Source of the DNA: Lachnospiraceae bacterium UBA1201
Lineage (GTDB): Bacteria > Bacillota > Clostridia > Lachnospirales > Lachnospiraceae
Length of the DNA stretch: 64,000 nt
Reading direction: 5' to 3'
Assembly: GCA_002309675.1 (NCBI GenBank)
Contig: DBXX01000016.1
Span: forward strand, 1 to 64,000
Under the pieces are notes generated by a model. The model saw only the letters and a list, made by a program, of their open reading frames with translations, had not been told where the DNA came from and ran no database searches. Positions 7,807-16,642 of this stretch are shown one piece after another; position 1 is the stretch's first letter; each line of letters starts with the position of its first letter. Both the position numbers and the translations under genes were made by a program.

Positions 7807-10329
7807 TCATGCTGTGAAACCATCACTTTTATCTTCTTTATTTCGGTCGTTCTTCGGTGTCTGGTCCCCGTTTTTGCCATCTCTGTTACCGGGCAATGCA
7901 TCCTTAAAACGCTCTGGCAGATCATCCGGAAGCGCATCACGGAAACGTTCCTGCCAATCTTCGGGGAGTTTATCTTTGAAGAAGTCCTCCCAGTCATCCG
8001 GCAGGTCATCGGGCAGCCCTTCCCCGATTCGATCCTGCCAGTCTTCCGGGAGTTTATCCTTGAAGAACTCCTCCCAGTCATCCGGCAGGTCATCGGGCAG
8101 CACATCCTTGAACTGCTCCGGCAGGTCGTCCGGGAAACCCTCGAACGGGTTTACGCCACCGTTACCGCCATTACGACCGCCGCGGCCGCCGAAGCCTTCA
8201 AAGCCCGTGATATCGGTCGCCTCGACTTCTTTTCCGTCACGGATGGTGCCGTCTATGCAGACCTGATCCGCATTGAACGTGCCGTTAACCGTACCGCCGG
8301 TGTAGATCTTGTAGCCGTCAGACCTTCCTGCAGCGCTCGCAATTAAGCCCTGCGCTTTTTTCGGTGTAACAAACGACACCAGAACGTTTCCGTTCGCATC
8401 GGCGATGGTGATCTGCGTATCTGCAGACGCGGCCAGTTTCGTACTGGCCACATAGTTCGCCTCCGGCCGCTCCATCATACCGGTGCTGCCTGCCGCCAGC
8501 AGGATGCCTCCGGTAATGGAGACTGTATTGCCCTCGCCGCAGTCCAAAGGACCGTTGCCGTTATCCGTAGGTCCGGCCACCACCGTGATACCGCCGGACA
8601 CATTAAGATTTCCATTGGAATCCAGTCCGTCACCGCCGGCATTTACATAGAGATAGCCGCCGCTGATCTCCAACAGCTGGTTTCCCCCTCCGATGGTCCC
8701 GAAGCCTCCGGGGCCTTCCGGTCTGCGTATCCGCGAGCCGCCCTGGCCGGAATCGGCCGTGCTGTCATAGTCCATATAACCGGCAGATGTCAGAAGCGCA
8801 CGCACGGCAACATTATCATCCTCTGTGCCCGGCTCCTGCGCGATCCCATTCGAAGTTCCGCCGGATGCATTCAAGCCGTCGTCCGATGCCGTGATACGGT
8901 GCCAGCCGCCCTTCACATAGATGTTCGCCGACTCGTAACCCTCATAGGACTTTTGAACCTGAATGTAACAATACTCATCGAGTGTCAGGCTCTGCTCTGC
9001 ATGGATAGCGTCGTCGCCGGTGGACAGCTCCATGTACGGGGTGCCGCTGACCCGGATCGTGTCGTCGCAGTGTACTGCGTCATCTTTGCTGTCGATGTTG
9101 AAGATACCGCCGCTGATCGTCAGGAGTTTCTCCGCCTTCAGACCTTTGGAACTGGTGCTGTCGGTCTTCTGCGCGGACTGGCCGCGCCCCCATCCTCCAA
9201 AACCGCTTCCGGACTTCGCTGTCGCCGATCCAGCGCCGCCACCGGTCGTGATCGCAAACGCTCCGTCCGTGATCTCCAGGTTCGTGGCAGCGGTAAATCC
9301 GTCGCCCTCCGCCTTTATGGTAAAGGTTCCGCCGTTTATGGAAATGTATCCCTTTCCATCCTTATCCGTTGTCTTTGTGACGAAACCGTCCTTCTCCGTG
9401 GTCAATGTATACTCCCCGGCAGAGATCTCGATCGAGTCATTGCCCTGGATGGCGTCACCGACCGCTTCCACCGTGATCTTTCCGCCGCGTAGCCTAAGGT
9501 CATTCTTTCCGTGAATGCCCTTATCATAATTCGACTGTACCGTGAGTAAACCGCTTCCGTTGATGATCAGATCATCCTTCGAATAGATGACGCCGTCCAC
9601 ATCCTCGGAATTCTCATCGGTTTCATCCTTACGGCTTCGGTCCGCCAGTTTATTCTCGCTGTCTTTCGCCAGCGTCAGGATGGTCTTATCCGCCTGCTCC
9701 ACATAGATCGGCGCGCTGTCAGCTGTCAGATCCGCTCCGTCCAGTATGAGCCATACCTTATCCGATCCGGCATCTACATTCACACGTCCGTTCTCCGACG
9801 AACCGGTAATACGGTATACGCCTCCCTTCGTGATGGTGGCTACGCAGATCCCGTTTTCCTCTCCGACCAGAACCGCGTCTTTCTTATCTCCCGTTACGGT
9901 CGCTTCCTTTCCGGAAAATGTGATCACGGCGTCTGATTTACTTTCATCTGCCAGCATATATTTGTCGGAAGTGTCTGTAAGCGGTGTATTTGCCTTATAG
10001 TCAGCCTTATCCGGCAGCTCCGTGCCCGTATAGTTCGCAAGTTTTGTTTTTACATCGGATCCTTTCGCAGATTCCTTATCCGCATCCGACTGCGAAGCCT
10101 TGGTTTCATCGCCTGCTCCGTTTTTATCTCCGGATTTTGTTTCATCGTCTGACTTAGTCACATCACCCGCCGTCGCTTTTTCTGTGCCGTTTTCAGTGGT
10201 TCCCGCAACTGAAGTCCCCTCCTGCGATGCTTTCGCCGGATCCTCCGTATCGTTCTTATTACATCCCGCCAGCCAAAACAACATCGCTGTAGACAGCAGG
10301 ATCGCCTGTTTCTTCATAGTTCTTTTCAT
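7807..10329 (-). CDS. carbohydrate-binding-type beta-helix lipoprotein (Cthe_2159/DUF4353-like)
   Basis: An 840-residue lipoprotein. The signal peptide ends in the lipobox LAGC with Cys23, followed by a Thr/Lys/Asp/Glu-rich linker to about residue 110. The body has many repeats of the type ISGG, NGGTFTI, DDAIH and GDGLDSNGN, the right-handed beta-helix pattern of Cthe_2159-like calcium and polysaccharide-binding proteins. A Gly/Arg-rich patch precedes an acidic tail in which a 28-residue unit (LPDDLPDDWEEFFKDKLPED and its continuation) is repeated almost exactly, with partial copies on both sides. The ATG at 10329 follows AAAGGGAT; an in-frame GTG at 10347 is less likely. Monocistronic, with a strong terminator. 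Probably a surface protein that binds plant polysaccharide; binding is inferred from the family. Confidence 0.85.
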   Translation of the reverse strand: MKRTMKKQAILLSTAMLFWLAGCNKNDTEDPAKASQEGTSVAGTTENGTEKATAGDVTKSDDETKSGDKNGAGDETKASQSDADKESAKGSDVKTKLANYTGTELPDKADYKANTPLTDTSDKYMLADESKSDAVITFSGKEATVTGDKKDAVLVGEENGICVATITKGGVYRITGSSENGRVNVDAGSDKVWLILDGADLTADSAPIYVEQADKTILTLAKDSENKLADRSRKDETDENSEDVDGVIYSKDDLIINGSGLLTVQSNYDKGIHGKNDLRLRGGKITVEAVGDAIQGNDSIEISAGEYTLTTEKDGFVTKTTDKDGKGYISINGGTFTIKAEGDGFTAATNLEITDGAFAITTGGGAGSATAKSGSGFGGWGRGQSAQKTDSTSSKGLKAEKLLTISGGIFNIDSKDDAVHCDDTIRVSGTPYMELSTGDDAIHAEQSLTLDEYCYIQVQKSYEGYESANIYVKGGWHRITASDDGLNASGGTSNGIAQEPGTEDDNVAVRALLTSAGYMDYDSTADSGQGGSRIRRPEGPGGFGTIGGGNQLLEISGGYLYVNAGGDGLDSNGNLNVSGGITVVAGPTDNGNGPLDCGEGNTVSITGGILLAAGSTGMMERPEANYVASTKLAASADTQITIADANGNVLVSFVTPKKAQGLIASAAGRSDGYKIYTGGTVNGTFNADQVCIDGTIRDGKEVEATDITGFEGFGGRGGRNGGNGGVNPFEGFPDDLPEQFKDVLPDDLPDDWEEFFKDKLPEDWQDRIGEGLPDDLPDDWEDFFKDKLPEDWQERFRDALPDDLPERFKDALPGNRDGKNGDQTPKNDRNKEDKSDGFTA
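7933..8100 (-). repeat. 84-bp tandem repeat in the lipoprotein C terminus
   Basis: Two consecutive 84-bp units (7933-8016 and 8017-8100). A 67-bp core (7950-8016 and 8034-8100) differs at only a few positions. Each unit encodes 28 residues rich in Asp, Leu, Pro and Trp. Shorter degenerate copies flank them. The high identity implies recent duplication and probable length variation between strains. Confidence 0.85.
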
Positions 10330-10747
10330 AGAATATCCCTTTCTCACGAACCGGCTCCCTAAGCAGACCGGATCGTGTATATGAACATATCATTTGCTTC
10401 TAACAACTCAAAGATAACCTATTCTTGTGAAGAAAGTGTGATTAATTCTTGTATTTTTCAGGTCACAGGAGCCGATTCTTACGAAAAAATGCCACCGAAA
10501 CCTACGGTCCGGTGGCAGGTATTTCAATTTTCGATGACGCCCTTTTTGATCAAAACGGACTTTCGGCGCCTGGTCATTGCTGATGTACGCAACATAATTC
10601 AGACCGCTGGAGTAATTGATCTTCCCCACGATGTAGGGCAGGGAAATAAACATTCGACCGTCTTCTTTAAACCATGCTTCTTATAATATTTTACTGCTCT
10701 CTCTATTCTACCCATAGACTAAAAAAGCCGTCAGTTAGATTTGTATG
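10330..10747. other. gene-poor stretch, possible decayed gene
   Basis: Between pheT and the lipoprotein gene. On the minus strand a 38-codon frame starts at 10715 (MGRIERAVKYYKKHGLKKTV, like the start of some clostridial glycosyltransferases) but stops at 10599, while another frame continues as protein-like sequence (FISLPYIVGKINYSSGLNYV) from about 10653 to 10540 without a ribosome site. This could be a frameshifted remnant of one small gene ending before the terminator at 10484-10516. A weak 5-pair hairpin with six T residues at 10721-10756 may terminate pheT. Nothing firmer is visible. Confidence 0.3.
10484..10516 (-). terminator. rho-independent terminator
   Basis: GCCACCG/CGGTGGC arms with a 12-base loop, followed on the minus strand by A and six T residues. 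It may end pheST read-through or the decayed small gene upstream of it. Confidence 0.7.
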
Positions 10748-13168
10748 TTATTGACGCAGGTCAATGTCCAGATGGAACTTCAGGTTCTTCAGGATCTTCT
10801 TTACGAAACCGTCCACAGTTTCGGCCGCAAACGGCTCCTCGCCTGCGACGAACTCCACGGTGAATGCCATGCTCTTCTTACCGGGCGCGATCTGGCCGCC
10901 TTCGTATTTATCGAACAGCGTCACGCGCTTTGCGTTCTTGCAGGCAGACAGAATGCAGTTTTCGACCTGGCCGCAGGTCACGTTTTTATCCATTACGAGC
11001 GCGAGGTCACGGGTCTCACCCGGGAACTTCGGTAGCGGCTCGAAGCTTGCCTTTCCGGCGGGCAATGTATTTAGCAGCTTCAGGTCGATCTCCAGAATGT
11101 AAGCATCCGTACGAAGATCGAGCTTCTCAGCAACGGGATATGCGACCTTACCCAGGTAACCTACCTTCGTCTCGCCGCACAGGATATTCGCGGTCTGGAA
11201 CGGATGGGTAAATGTCGTCTCGGCACTCTCATAGGTGAATTTCACATACAGGCTCTGCGCCACACGTTCTGCCAGTCCCTTCAGCGTGAAGAAGCTTTCC
11301 TTCTCACCGAAGATACCGATGCAGAAGGTCTCACGCTCATCGGGATACTCCGTAAGCGGCAGTTCCTTCGCGATGAACTTCTTACCGATCTCGAACAGGC
11401 GGCCTTCGAGGTTGCCCTTCTTCTGGTTACGCGCGATCGCATTCAACATGGACGGGGCCAATGTCGTGCGCATCAGCGAAAGTTCTTCGTTGATGGGGTT
11501 CAGGATGCGGATCGCATTGCGCTCCGGCGCATCTGCCGAAAGGCCGATCAGATCCAGATCCGAAGGCGAGAAGAACGAATAATGGATGCACTCGAATGCG
11601 CCCTGCGCGCAGAGATCCTTCTTCAGTTTCAGTTCCTTCTTCTGCCGTGCGTTCATGCCACCCGTGGTCACCAGGGCATCCGGCATGAAGGTCGGGATCA
11701 CATGCTCATAACCGTACATGCGGATCACTTCTTCCGCTACATCCGGATAGGAATCCATATCTTCACGGTACGCGGGCACCTGAATAGTCAGCTCATCCCC
11801 GTTGATCGCGGGAGCGAAATTTAAGTTCGTCATGATGTGCAGCACATCCTGTGCGGGCACTTCGATGCCCAGAACGTCATTGACCTTACGAAGGCTTACC
11901 TTCATCTCTCTCGGGTCAATGGAGTTCCCCGTATTCACATCCACGTGTGTGGAGGAAACCTTGCCGCAGCCCAGCTCTTCGATCAGGTGCAGGGCGCGCT
12001 TCATGGCATGTACGGTGGAATATTCGTCCACGCCCTTTTCATACTTCGCGCTCGCGTCGGTACGCTTACCCAGTGCACGTGCCGTCTTACGGATATTGTC
12101 GCGGGCGAACTTCGCCGACTCGAACAGGACTGCCTTCGTGGTGTCGCGGATCTCGGAATTGAGGCCGCCCATGACGCCGGCCAGGGCCACCGCCTTCGCG
12201 CCGTCGCAGATCACCAGATTGTTCTCATTCAGTGTATATTCCTGCGCATCCAGGGTCGTGATCTTCTCGCCGTTACCTGCGCGGCGGACTACGATCGCAT
12301 TGCCCTCGATATACTCGCTGTCAAATGCATGCATGGGCTGGCCCATCTCAAGCATGACATAGTTTGTGATATCTACGATATTCGAAATGGAGGTCTGACC
12401 CACCAGTGCCAGTCTGCGCTTCATCCACGCAGGGGACGGGCCGATTTTCACATCGTACACATAGTGGCCGATGTATCTCGGGCACAGGTCCGGAGCTTCC
12501 ACTGAAACAGTGAAACCATCCTTTTTTACCTCGGTCTCGGTGTAGTCATAAGCCGGCTCCTTTAACGGCAGATCCAGTACGGCAGCGACCTCGCGTGCCA
12601 GGCCCAAAATGCTCTGGCAGTCCGGACGGTTCGCGGTGATGGATACGTCGAAGATCCAGTCATCGAGGCCCAGGATGGGCTTCACATCTGCGCCGACAGC
12701 TGCGTCCGCGGGAAGCTCCAGCAGACCGTTGTAACCGGCACCCTCATACATATCTTCGGAAACGCCCAGCTCGGTTCCGGAGCAAAGCATGCCCTCGGAA
12801 TCGTAGCCGCGAAGTTTGCCTTTCTTAATGGTCATCACGCCTTCTACGGTCTTGTGGTCCTTCGCGGTCGCATATACGCTCGCGCCGACTAAGGCTAACG
12901 GGAACTTGCCGCCGGTCCGGACATTGTCCGCGCCGCAGCACACCTGGAAGGTGCCCTTTTCGCCCGCATTGACCTTGCAGACATGCAGGTGCGTCTCGGG
13001 GATCGGCTCGCACTCTTCTACCAGACCTACCACGATGCCGGATACGTCACGGCCTACCTCGTAGGCTTCTTCTACCTCGAAGCCACAGGAGAACAGTTTT
13101 TTCTCCAGTTCGGCAGGCTCCACATTGATATCTACATATTCTTTTAACCAACTCAAGGGTACTAACAT
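10748..13168 (-). CDS. pheT: phenylalanine--tRNA ligase beta subunit
   Basis: An 806-residue PheT of normal length. Visible parts are the N-terminal EMAP/OB-like tRNA-binding domain (VGLVEECEPIPETHLHVCKV, with CCGADN), the B3/B4 editing domain in the middle, the B5 domain with YREDMDSYPDVAEEVIRMYG, and the C-terminal anticodon-binding domain with KFPGETRDLALVMD. With PheS it forms the alpha2-beta2 enzyme that charges tRNA-Phe. The ATG at 13168 follows GAGGAAAG. It sits 35 bp after pheS in one operon under the T-box. Confidence 0.98.
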   Translation of the reverse strand: MLVPLSWLKEYVDINVEPAELEKKLFSCGFEVEEAYEVGRDVSGIVVGLVEECEPIPETHLHVCKVNAGEKGTFQVCCGADNVRTGGKFPLALVGASVYATAKDHKTVEGVMTIKKGKLRGYDSEGMLCSGTELGVSEDMYEGAGYNGLLELPADAAVGADVKPILGLDDWIFDVSITANRPDCQSILGLAREVAAVLDLPLKEPAYDYTETEVKKDGFTVSVEAPDLCPRYIGHYVYDVKIGPSPAWMKRRLALVGQTSISNIVDITNYVMLEMGQPMHAFDSEYIEGNAIVVRRAGNGEKITTLDAQEYTLNENNLVICDGAKAVALAGVMGGLNSEIRDTTKAVLFESAKFARDNIRKTARALGKRTDASAKYEKGVDEYSTVHAMKRALHLIEELGCGKVSSTHVDVNTGNSIDPREMKVSLRKVNDVLGIEVPAQDVLHIMTNLNFAPAINGDELTIQVPAYREDMDSYPDVAEEVIRMYGYEHVIPTFMPDALVTTGGMNARQKKELKLKKDLCAQGAFECIHYSFFSPSDLDLIGLSADAPERNAIRILNPINEELSLMRTTLAPSMLNAIARNQKKGNLEGRLFEIGKKFIAKELPLTEYPDERETFCIGIFGEKESFFTLKGLAERVAQSLYVKFTYESAETTFTHPFQTANILCGETKVGYLGKVAYPVAEKLDLRTDAYILEIDLKLLNTLPAGKASFEPLPKFPGETRDLALVMDKNVTCGQVENCILSACKNAKRVTLFDKYEGGQIAPGKKSMAFTVEFVAGEEPFAAETVDGFVKKILKNLKFHLDIDLRQ

Positions 13169-13203
13169 ATTCTTTCCTCACTTTCTCACAAGATCCCGCG
13201 GCA

Positions 13204-14232
13204 TCAGTTGTTGTCGATCTGGTCCAGAACGCGCAGATCCGACTCGAACAGAAGCTTGATGTTATTGATGCCGTACTTCAGCATGGTCGCACGCTCGATA
13301 CCGATACCGAACGCCAGACCGCTGTATTCATCGGGGTCAATGCCGCAATTGGAAAGCACTTTGCGGTTTACGATGCCCGCGCCTAAGATCTCGATCCAGC
13401 CGGTTCCCTTACACAGTTTGCAGCCCTTGCCGCCGCACTCGAAGCAGCTGACATCGACCTCCACAGAAGGTTCCGTGAACGGGAAATAGGAAGGGCGCAG
13501 ACGGGTCGTGGTGCCCTCGCCGTAGATCTTCTGAACGAAAACGTCCAGCATGCCCTTTAAGTCACAAAGGGTAATCTTCTTATCTACGACCAAACCTTCC
13601 ATCTGGTGGAACATCGGCGAATGCGTCGCGTCGTCATCCGAACGGAACACCTTACCGGGGCACAGGATCTTAATGGGCGGCTTCTTCGCCTCCATGGTGT
13701 GGATCTGTGCAGCCGAGGTCTGCGTCGCCAGCAGGAACTCGGGCGACAGATAGAAGGTATCCTGCATATCTCTGGCCGGATGGTCCTTCGGTGTATTCAG
13801 CGCGGTGAAGTTATAATAATCGTTCTCGATCTCTTTGTTTTCCATGACTTCGAAGCCCATGCCTGCGAAAACGTCGATGATCTCGTTTCGCATCTGGGTG
13901 ATCGGGTGCAGATTTCCGTTCTTAACGGTGATCGCAGGCTCGGTCACGTCGATCTTTTCCTGCTCATAGCGCATCTGGAGTTCCTTTGCCTTGATCTTCT
14001 CATCCAACTCGGCAAAACGCTGCAACGCCCATTCCTTCAGGTCATTGACCCCTTTACCGAAACCGGCTCTCTCCTCCGGCGCGATATTCTTCATCTCCTT
14101 CATCAAAAGGCCGATCTTACCCGACTTCGAATCCAGGAAATGTTTCTTCAGCTCATAAACGGCCTTCGAACTCTGCAGGTCCTCGATGCCGTTTAAGATC
14201 TCGTTCTTGATACTCTCAAACTTTTCATTCAT
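13204..14232 (-). CDS. pheS: phenylalanine--tRNA ligase alpha subunit
   Basis: A 342-residue class II synthetase catalytic subunit. N-terminal coiled coil (about 1-90), then motif 2 region [19 protein letters not shown], the [15 protein letters not shown] motif and the [18 protein letters not shown] motif 3. It forms phenylalanyl-adenylate and transfers it to tRNA-Phe. A CxxC-like pair ([16 protein letters not shown]) is typical of clostridial PheS. The ATG at 14232 follows AGGAGGAAG. Expression is controlled by the T-box leader upstream. Confidence 0.98.
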   Translation of the reverse strand: MNEKFESIKNEILNGIEDLQSSKAVYELKKHFLDSKSGKIGLLMKEMKNIAPEERAGFGKGVNDLKEWALQRFAELDEKIKAKELQMRYEQEKIDVTEPAITVKNGNLHPITQMRNEIIDVFAGMGFEVMENKEIENDYYNFTALNTPKDHPARDMQDTFYLSPEFLLATQTSAAQIHTMEAKKPPIKILCPGKVFRSDDDATHSPMFHQMEGLVVDKKITLCDLKGMLDVFVQKIYGEGTTTRLRPSYFPFTEPSVEVDVSCFECGGKGCKLCKGTGWIEILGAGIVNRKVLSNCGIDPDEYSGLAFGIGIERATMLKYGINNIKLLFESDLRVLDQIDNN

Positions 14233-14296
14233 GGTTTCTTCCTCCTATACTCTTCGGTATGGACGATGTCACTCTATTCCTCACCCGTGCTCCGGA

Positions 14297-14337
14297 TAAA
14301 AAAATAGAGCCACCATCCCACATTGGGACGATTGCTC
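14297..14337 (-). terminator. T-box attenuator terminator
   Basis: Stem with GAGC/GCTC and CGTCCCA/TGGGATG arms separated by 3-base internal loops, then a run of T residues broken by one A. Its 5' arm overlaps the last base of the conserved T-box, as required for mutually exclusive folding. Confidence 0.9.
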
Positions 14338-14577
14338 GCGGTACCACCCAAATTAGAAGGAAAACAATTCCTTCTCACTCGAACCCTTTAATGCAGGGGA
14401 TACATCCGCCACATCGGGCATATTTCCCGTAGCAGCGAAGACTCCGATGCCGAAAATTCGATCCCATCCTCCTGCGACTTCCCACCTGCCGTCGCTCTCT
14501 GTGCGGTCTCAAATGCGATCTACTGCTGCATCATCAACGTCAAAAAAACTATCCAGAGGAACTTCATGCCCCTCTGG
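14297..14577 (-). promoter_or_regulatory. T-box riboswitch of pheST (Phe specifier)
   Basis: The T-box sequence GGGTGGTACCGCG lies on the minus strand at 14337-14349. The terminator is formed by GAGC and CGTCCCA (14334 down) pairing with TGGGATG and GCTC, with T residues at 14298-14304. The stem I base GCAGC/GCTGC brackets an AGTA element and a candidate specifier TTC at 14437-14439, a Phe codon. Uncharged tRNA-Phe would bind the specifier and the T-box and favour the antiterminator, raising pheST transcription when phenylalanine is short. Confidence 0.95.
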
Positions 14578-14580
14578 ATA
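14542..14580 (-). terminator. terminator-like hairpin at the start of the T-box transcript
   Basis: TATCCAGAGG and CCTCTGGATA form a 10-pair perfect stem with an 11-base loop, followed by G and seven T residues on the minus strand. It lies between the -10 box and the T-box stem I. It may terminate the upstream ABC transporter operon while overlapping the pheST promoter, or cap the pheST leader. Confidence 0.65.
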
Positions 14581-14583
14581 TTC

Positions 14584-14611
14584 ATTATATCAGTTCCTGT
14601 TGATATGTCAA
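14584..14611 (-). promoter_or_regulatory. pheST promoter
   Basis: Consensus TTGACA (14606-14611) and TATAAT (14584-14589) with a 16-base spacer, just upstream of the T-box leader. An 18-base hairpin-forming AAGAGG/CCTCTT repeat lies at the -35 side. Confidence 0.85.
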
Positions 14612-14705
14612 GAGGGGAAGTCCTCTTATGTGACACACCTCAATAAGTGCAATCTATGCAACCATATAACTATTAAACGCAACATGATCCGAAAGCTCCT
14701 CTCAG

Positions 14706-15368
14706 TCAGATAAGGAAAAGCCCATCTTCCATCCTCAATAGCCTTTTAGCATGCTTTGCCACGGTCAGATCATGTGTAACGACCATGATCGTTTTTCCAT
14801 GTTTATTTATTATATCAAACACATCCATGATTTCCTTGCTGGTATTGCTATCCAAAGCTCCGGTAGGTTCATCTGCAAGAATTAGTTCATGATCAGAAAC
14901 TAAGGCTCGTGCTATGGCTGTCCTTTGTTGTTGGCCTCCAGAAATATGGATAGGAAGTTTATCCCTTAGTTCGGCTATTCCCAATTCTTCTAAAGTATTC
15001 GTCACTTTTTTCTTTCTTTCCGTCGAATGAATGCCCTGAGCGATAAGCGGTAACTCAACATTCTCAAAAACCGTGTAGCGATTTAACAGAGCAAAATTCT
15101 GAAAGACAAAACTAATATGTTTTTTTCGAAAGATATGCAACTGTTTATAAGATAATTCATGAACAGCTACATCATCAAATACATACGTTCCAGAAGTGGA
15201 GCTATCCATGCATCCGAGAATATTAAGAAGAGTAGATTTCCCACAGCCTGAGGGGCCCATAACTGCAATATAATCACCATTACTTATCGATAACGATACT
15301 CCTCGCAGAGCATGTGTCTCTGTTCCTCCCGAAGTATATGTTTTACAAATATTATCCAATAGTATCAT
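14706..15368 (-). CDS. MacB/LolD-type ABC transporter ATPase (A+T-rich unit)
   Basis: A 220-residue ATPase with Walker A GPSGCGKST near residue 38, Q-loop FVFQNFALL, signature ISGGQQQR, Walker B LILADEPTGALDS and H-loop VVTHD. The pattern is that of the MacB/LolD/BceA group, which works with FtsX-fold permeases to drive periplasmic or outer-surface movements rather than classical transport. The ATG at 15368 (after AAAGGATTG) comes right after the stop of the upstream permease; the long in-frame extension upstream overlaps that permease and is not used. Last gene of a five-gene A+T-rich operon with two permeases and two small exported proteins. Confidence 0.92.
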   Translation of the reverse strand: MILLDNICKTYTSGGTETHALRGVSLSISNGDYIAVMGPSGCGKSTLLNILGCMDSSTSGTYVFDDVAVHELSYKQLHIFRKKHISFVFQNFALLNRYTVFENVELPLIAQGIHSTERKKKVTNTLEELGIAELRDKLPIHISGGQQQRTAIARALVSDHELILADEPTGALDSNTSKEIMDVFDIINKHGKTIMVVTHDLTVAKHAKRLLRMEDGLFLI

Positions 15369-15370
15369 AG

Positions 15371-16642
15371 TCAATCCTTTACTTGAAGCAAGTCTATTAT
15401 GTGCTGTCGACTGATATATGCGCAAGGAACAGCAACTGTAACAATATACGATATTAATGATAGTAACAAAAACCATCTTAACGTTATAGTACTATGCATT
15501 AATTGATAAGTCATCGAACACTCTCTGGCATACCACATTCCAATACCATACGCTAAAACCGCAGACAAAACTATCTTTATAAACTGTTCTGCAAAAATCA
15601 TGGTCTGTACATCAGAGGGAAGTATGCCACTAGCATACCAAATACCTATCTTCTTTCGTTGTACCATCAGAGATATTACAGCAGATGCAGTGGATGTCAG
15701 TATACATAATACGAACATAAATATCAGTAGCTTCATGTACATTTTTTCTGCTGCCATTTTGTCTGACGCCGAATCAGCGAGTATACTATCTACGCTCACC
15801 ATAGAAAGAATGATATTATACTCATTGCCAATATTCCTGACCTGCCGTTCAACTTGAATGGAATCTGCAGATTTATCTAGTTTCATATATAAAGCATTTA
15901 GTGGAGGAGTTGTACGTACGGATCGCATATCTGATGATCGAAATACAAACTGATAGTTCAGACTGTTCGTCTTATAAAAATACGTTCCAAGTCCATTGTT
16001 GTTGGGCCATGTAGCGTCAGGATCTAAGAACCCGACGATCCTACATGATTTATCGCCGTAATGTAAAATATCCCCGATATTCAATATATCTGAAAATGAA
16101 CTCCCCGCTAAAACCGGCCAATATCCATCAGAAGCAGATAAAAAGTCAGCCAAATAATCATCGCTACATTTCAGCATAAGATAATTCATGCAATCATCAT
16201 CAACGATCAATGCAAGAGAATCATTGGACATGATACCTAATTCAAGTTCATCAACTCTTCGAGTACTCATGATGTATTCATACTCTTCCGACCGAGATAA
16301 CTCATCAAACCGAACTCGACTGTAATCATACCCGCAAACAAAATTAACTCCGTCTATAGATCGTATATCCTCCAAAAAATCCATATATGATGTCTGTTCA
16401 TATAGAATCCTTGGGGGGGATGTCATATTCATGTACTGGAAATCAATCTTATAAACATCATCAATACCACTTTTGTATCCATCTATGTAGGTGTCATACT
16501 CAAAAGACTGTTCTTTCATGAGTGTCAATACCATATCAAACAAAAGGAAGGTACATATAGTCAGAAGGACGCTCAAAACCAATAGTTTTATCCTGCCCGT
16601 CATGAAATCTGTCATCAATAAAAATCTATCTCTGTTTTTCAT
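15371..16642 (-). CDS. FtsX-like ABC permease subunit
   Basis: A 423-residue permease. One membrane helix near residues 18-40, a large extracellular domain to about residue 295, and three further helices in the last 130 residues (about 303-330, 345-372 and 385-410), the MacB/FtsX topology. The start ATG at 16642 overlaps the end of the preceding permease gene by 4 bp, and its stop is 2 bp before the ATPase start, so the three are tightly coupled. A+T-rich codons set it apart from the rest of the window. Presumably forms a heterodimer with the 365-residue permease. Substrate unknown. Confidence 0.85.
   Translation of the reverse strand: MKNRDRFLLMTDFMTGRIKLLVLSVLLTICTFLLFDMVLTLMKEQSFEYDTYIDGYKSGIDDVYKIDFQYMNMTSPPRILYEQTSYMDFLEDIRSIDGVNFVCGYDYSRVRFDELSRSEEYEYIMSTRRVDELELGIMSNDSLALIVDDDCMNYLMLKCSDDYLADFLSASDGYWPVLAGSSFSDILNIGDILHYGDKSCRIVGFLDPDATWPNNNGLGTYFYKTNSLNYQFVFRSSDMRSVRTTPPLNALYMKLDKSADSIQVERQVRNIGNEYNIILSMVSVDSILADSASDKMAAEKMYMKLLIFMFVLCILTSTASAVISLMVQRKKIGIWYASGILPSDVQTMIFAEQFIKIVLSAVLAYGIGMWYARECSMTYQLMHSTITLRWFLLLSLISYIVTVAVPCAYISRQHIIDLLQVKD

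Noticed and set aside
10408..10653. 81-codon minus-strand frame
   Set aside because: No ribosome site, and it reads through the terminator hairpin at 10484-10516; kept only as a possible remnant.
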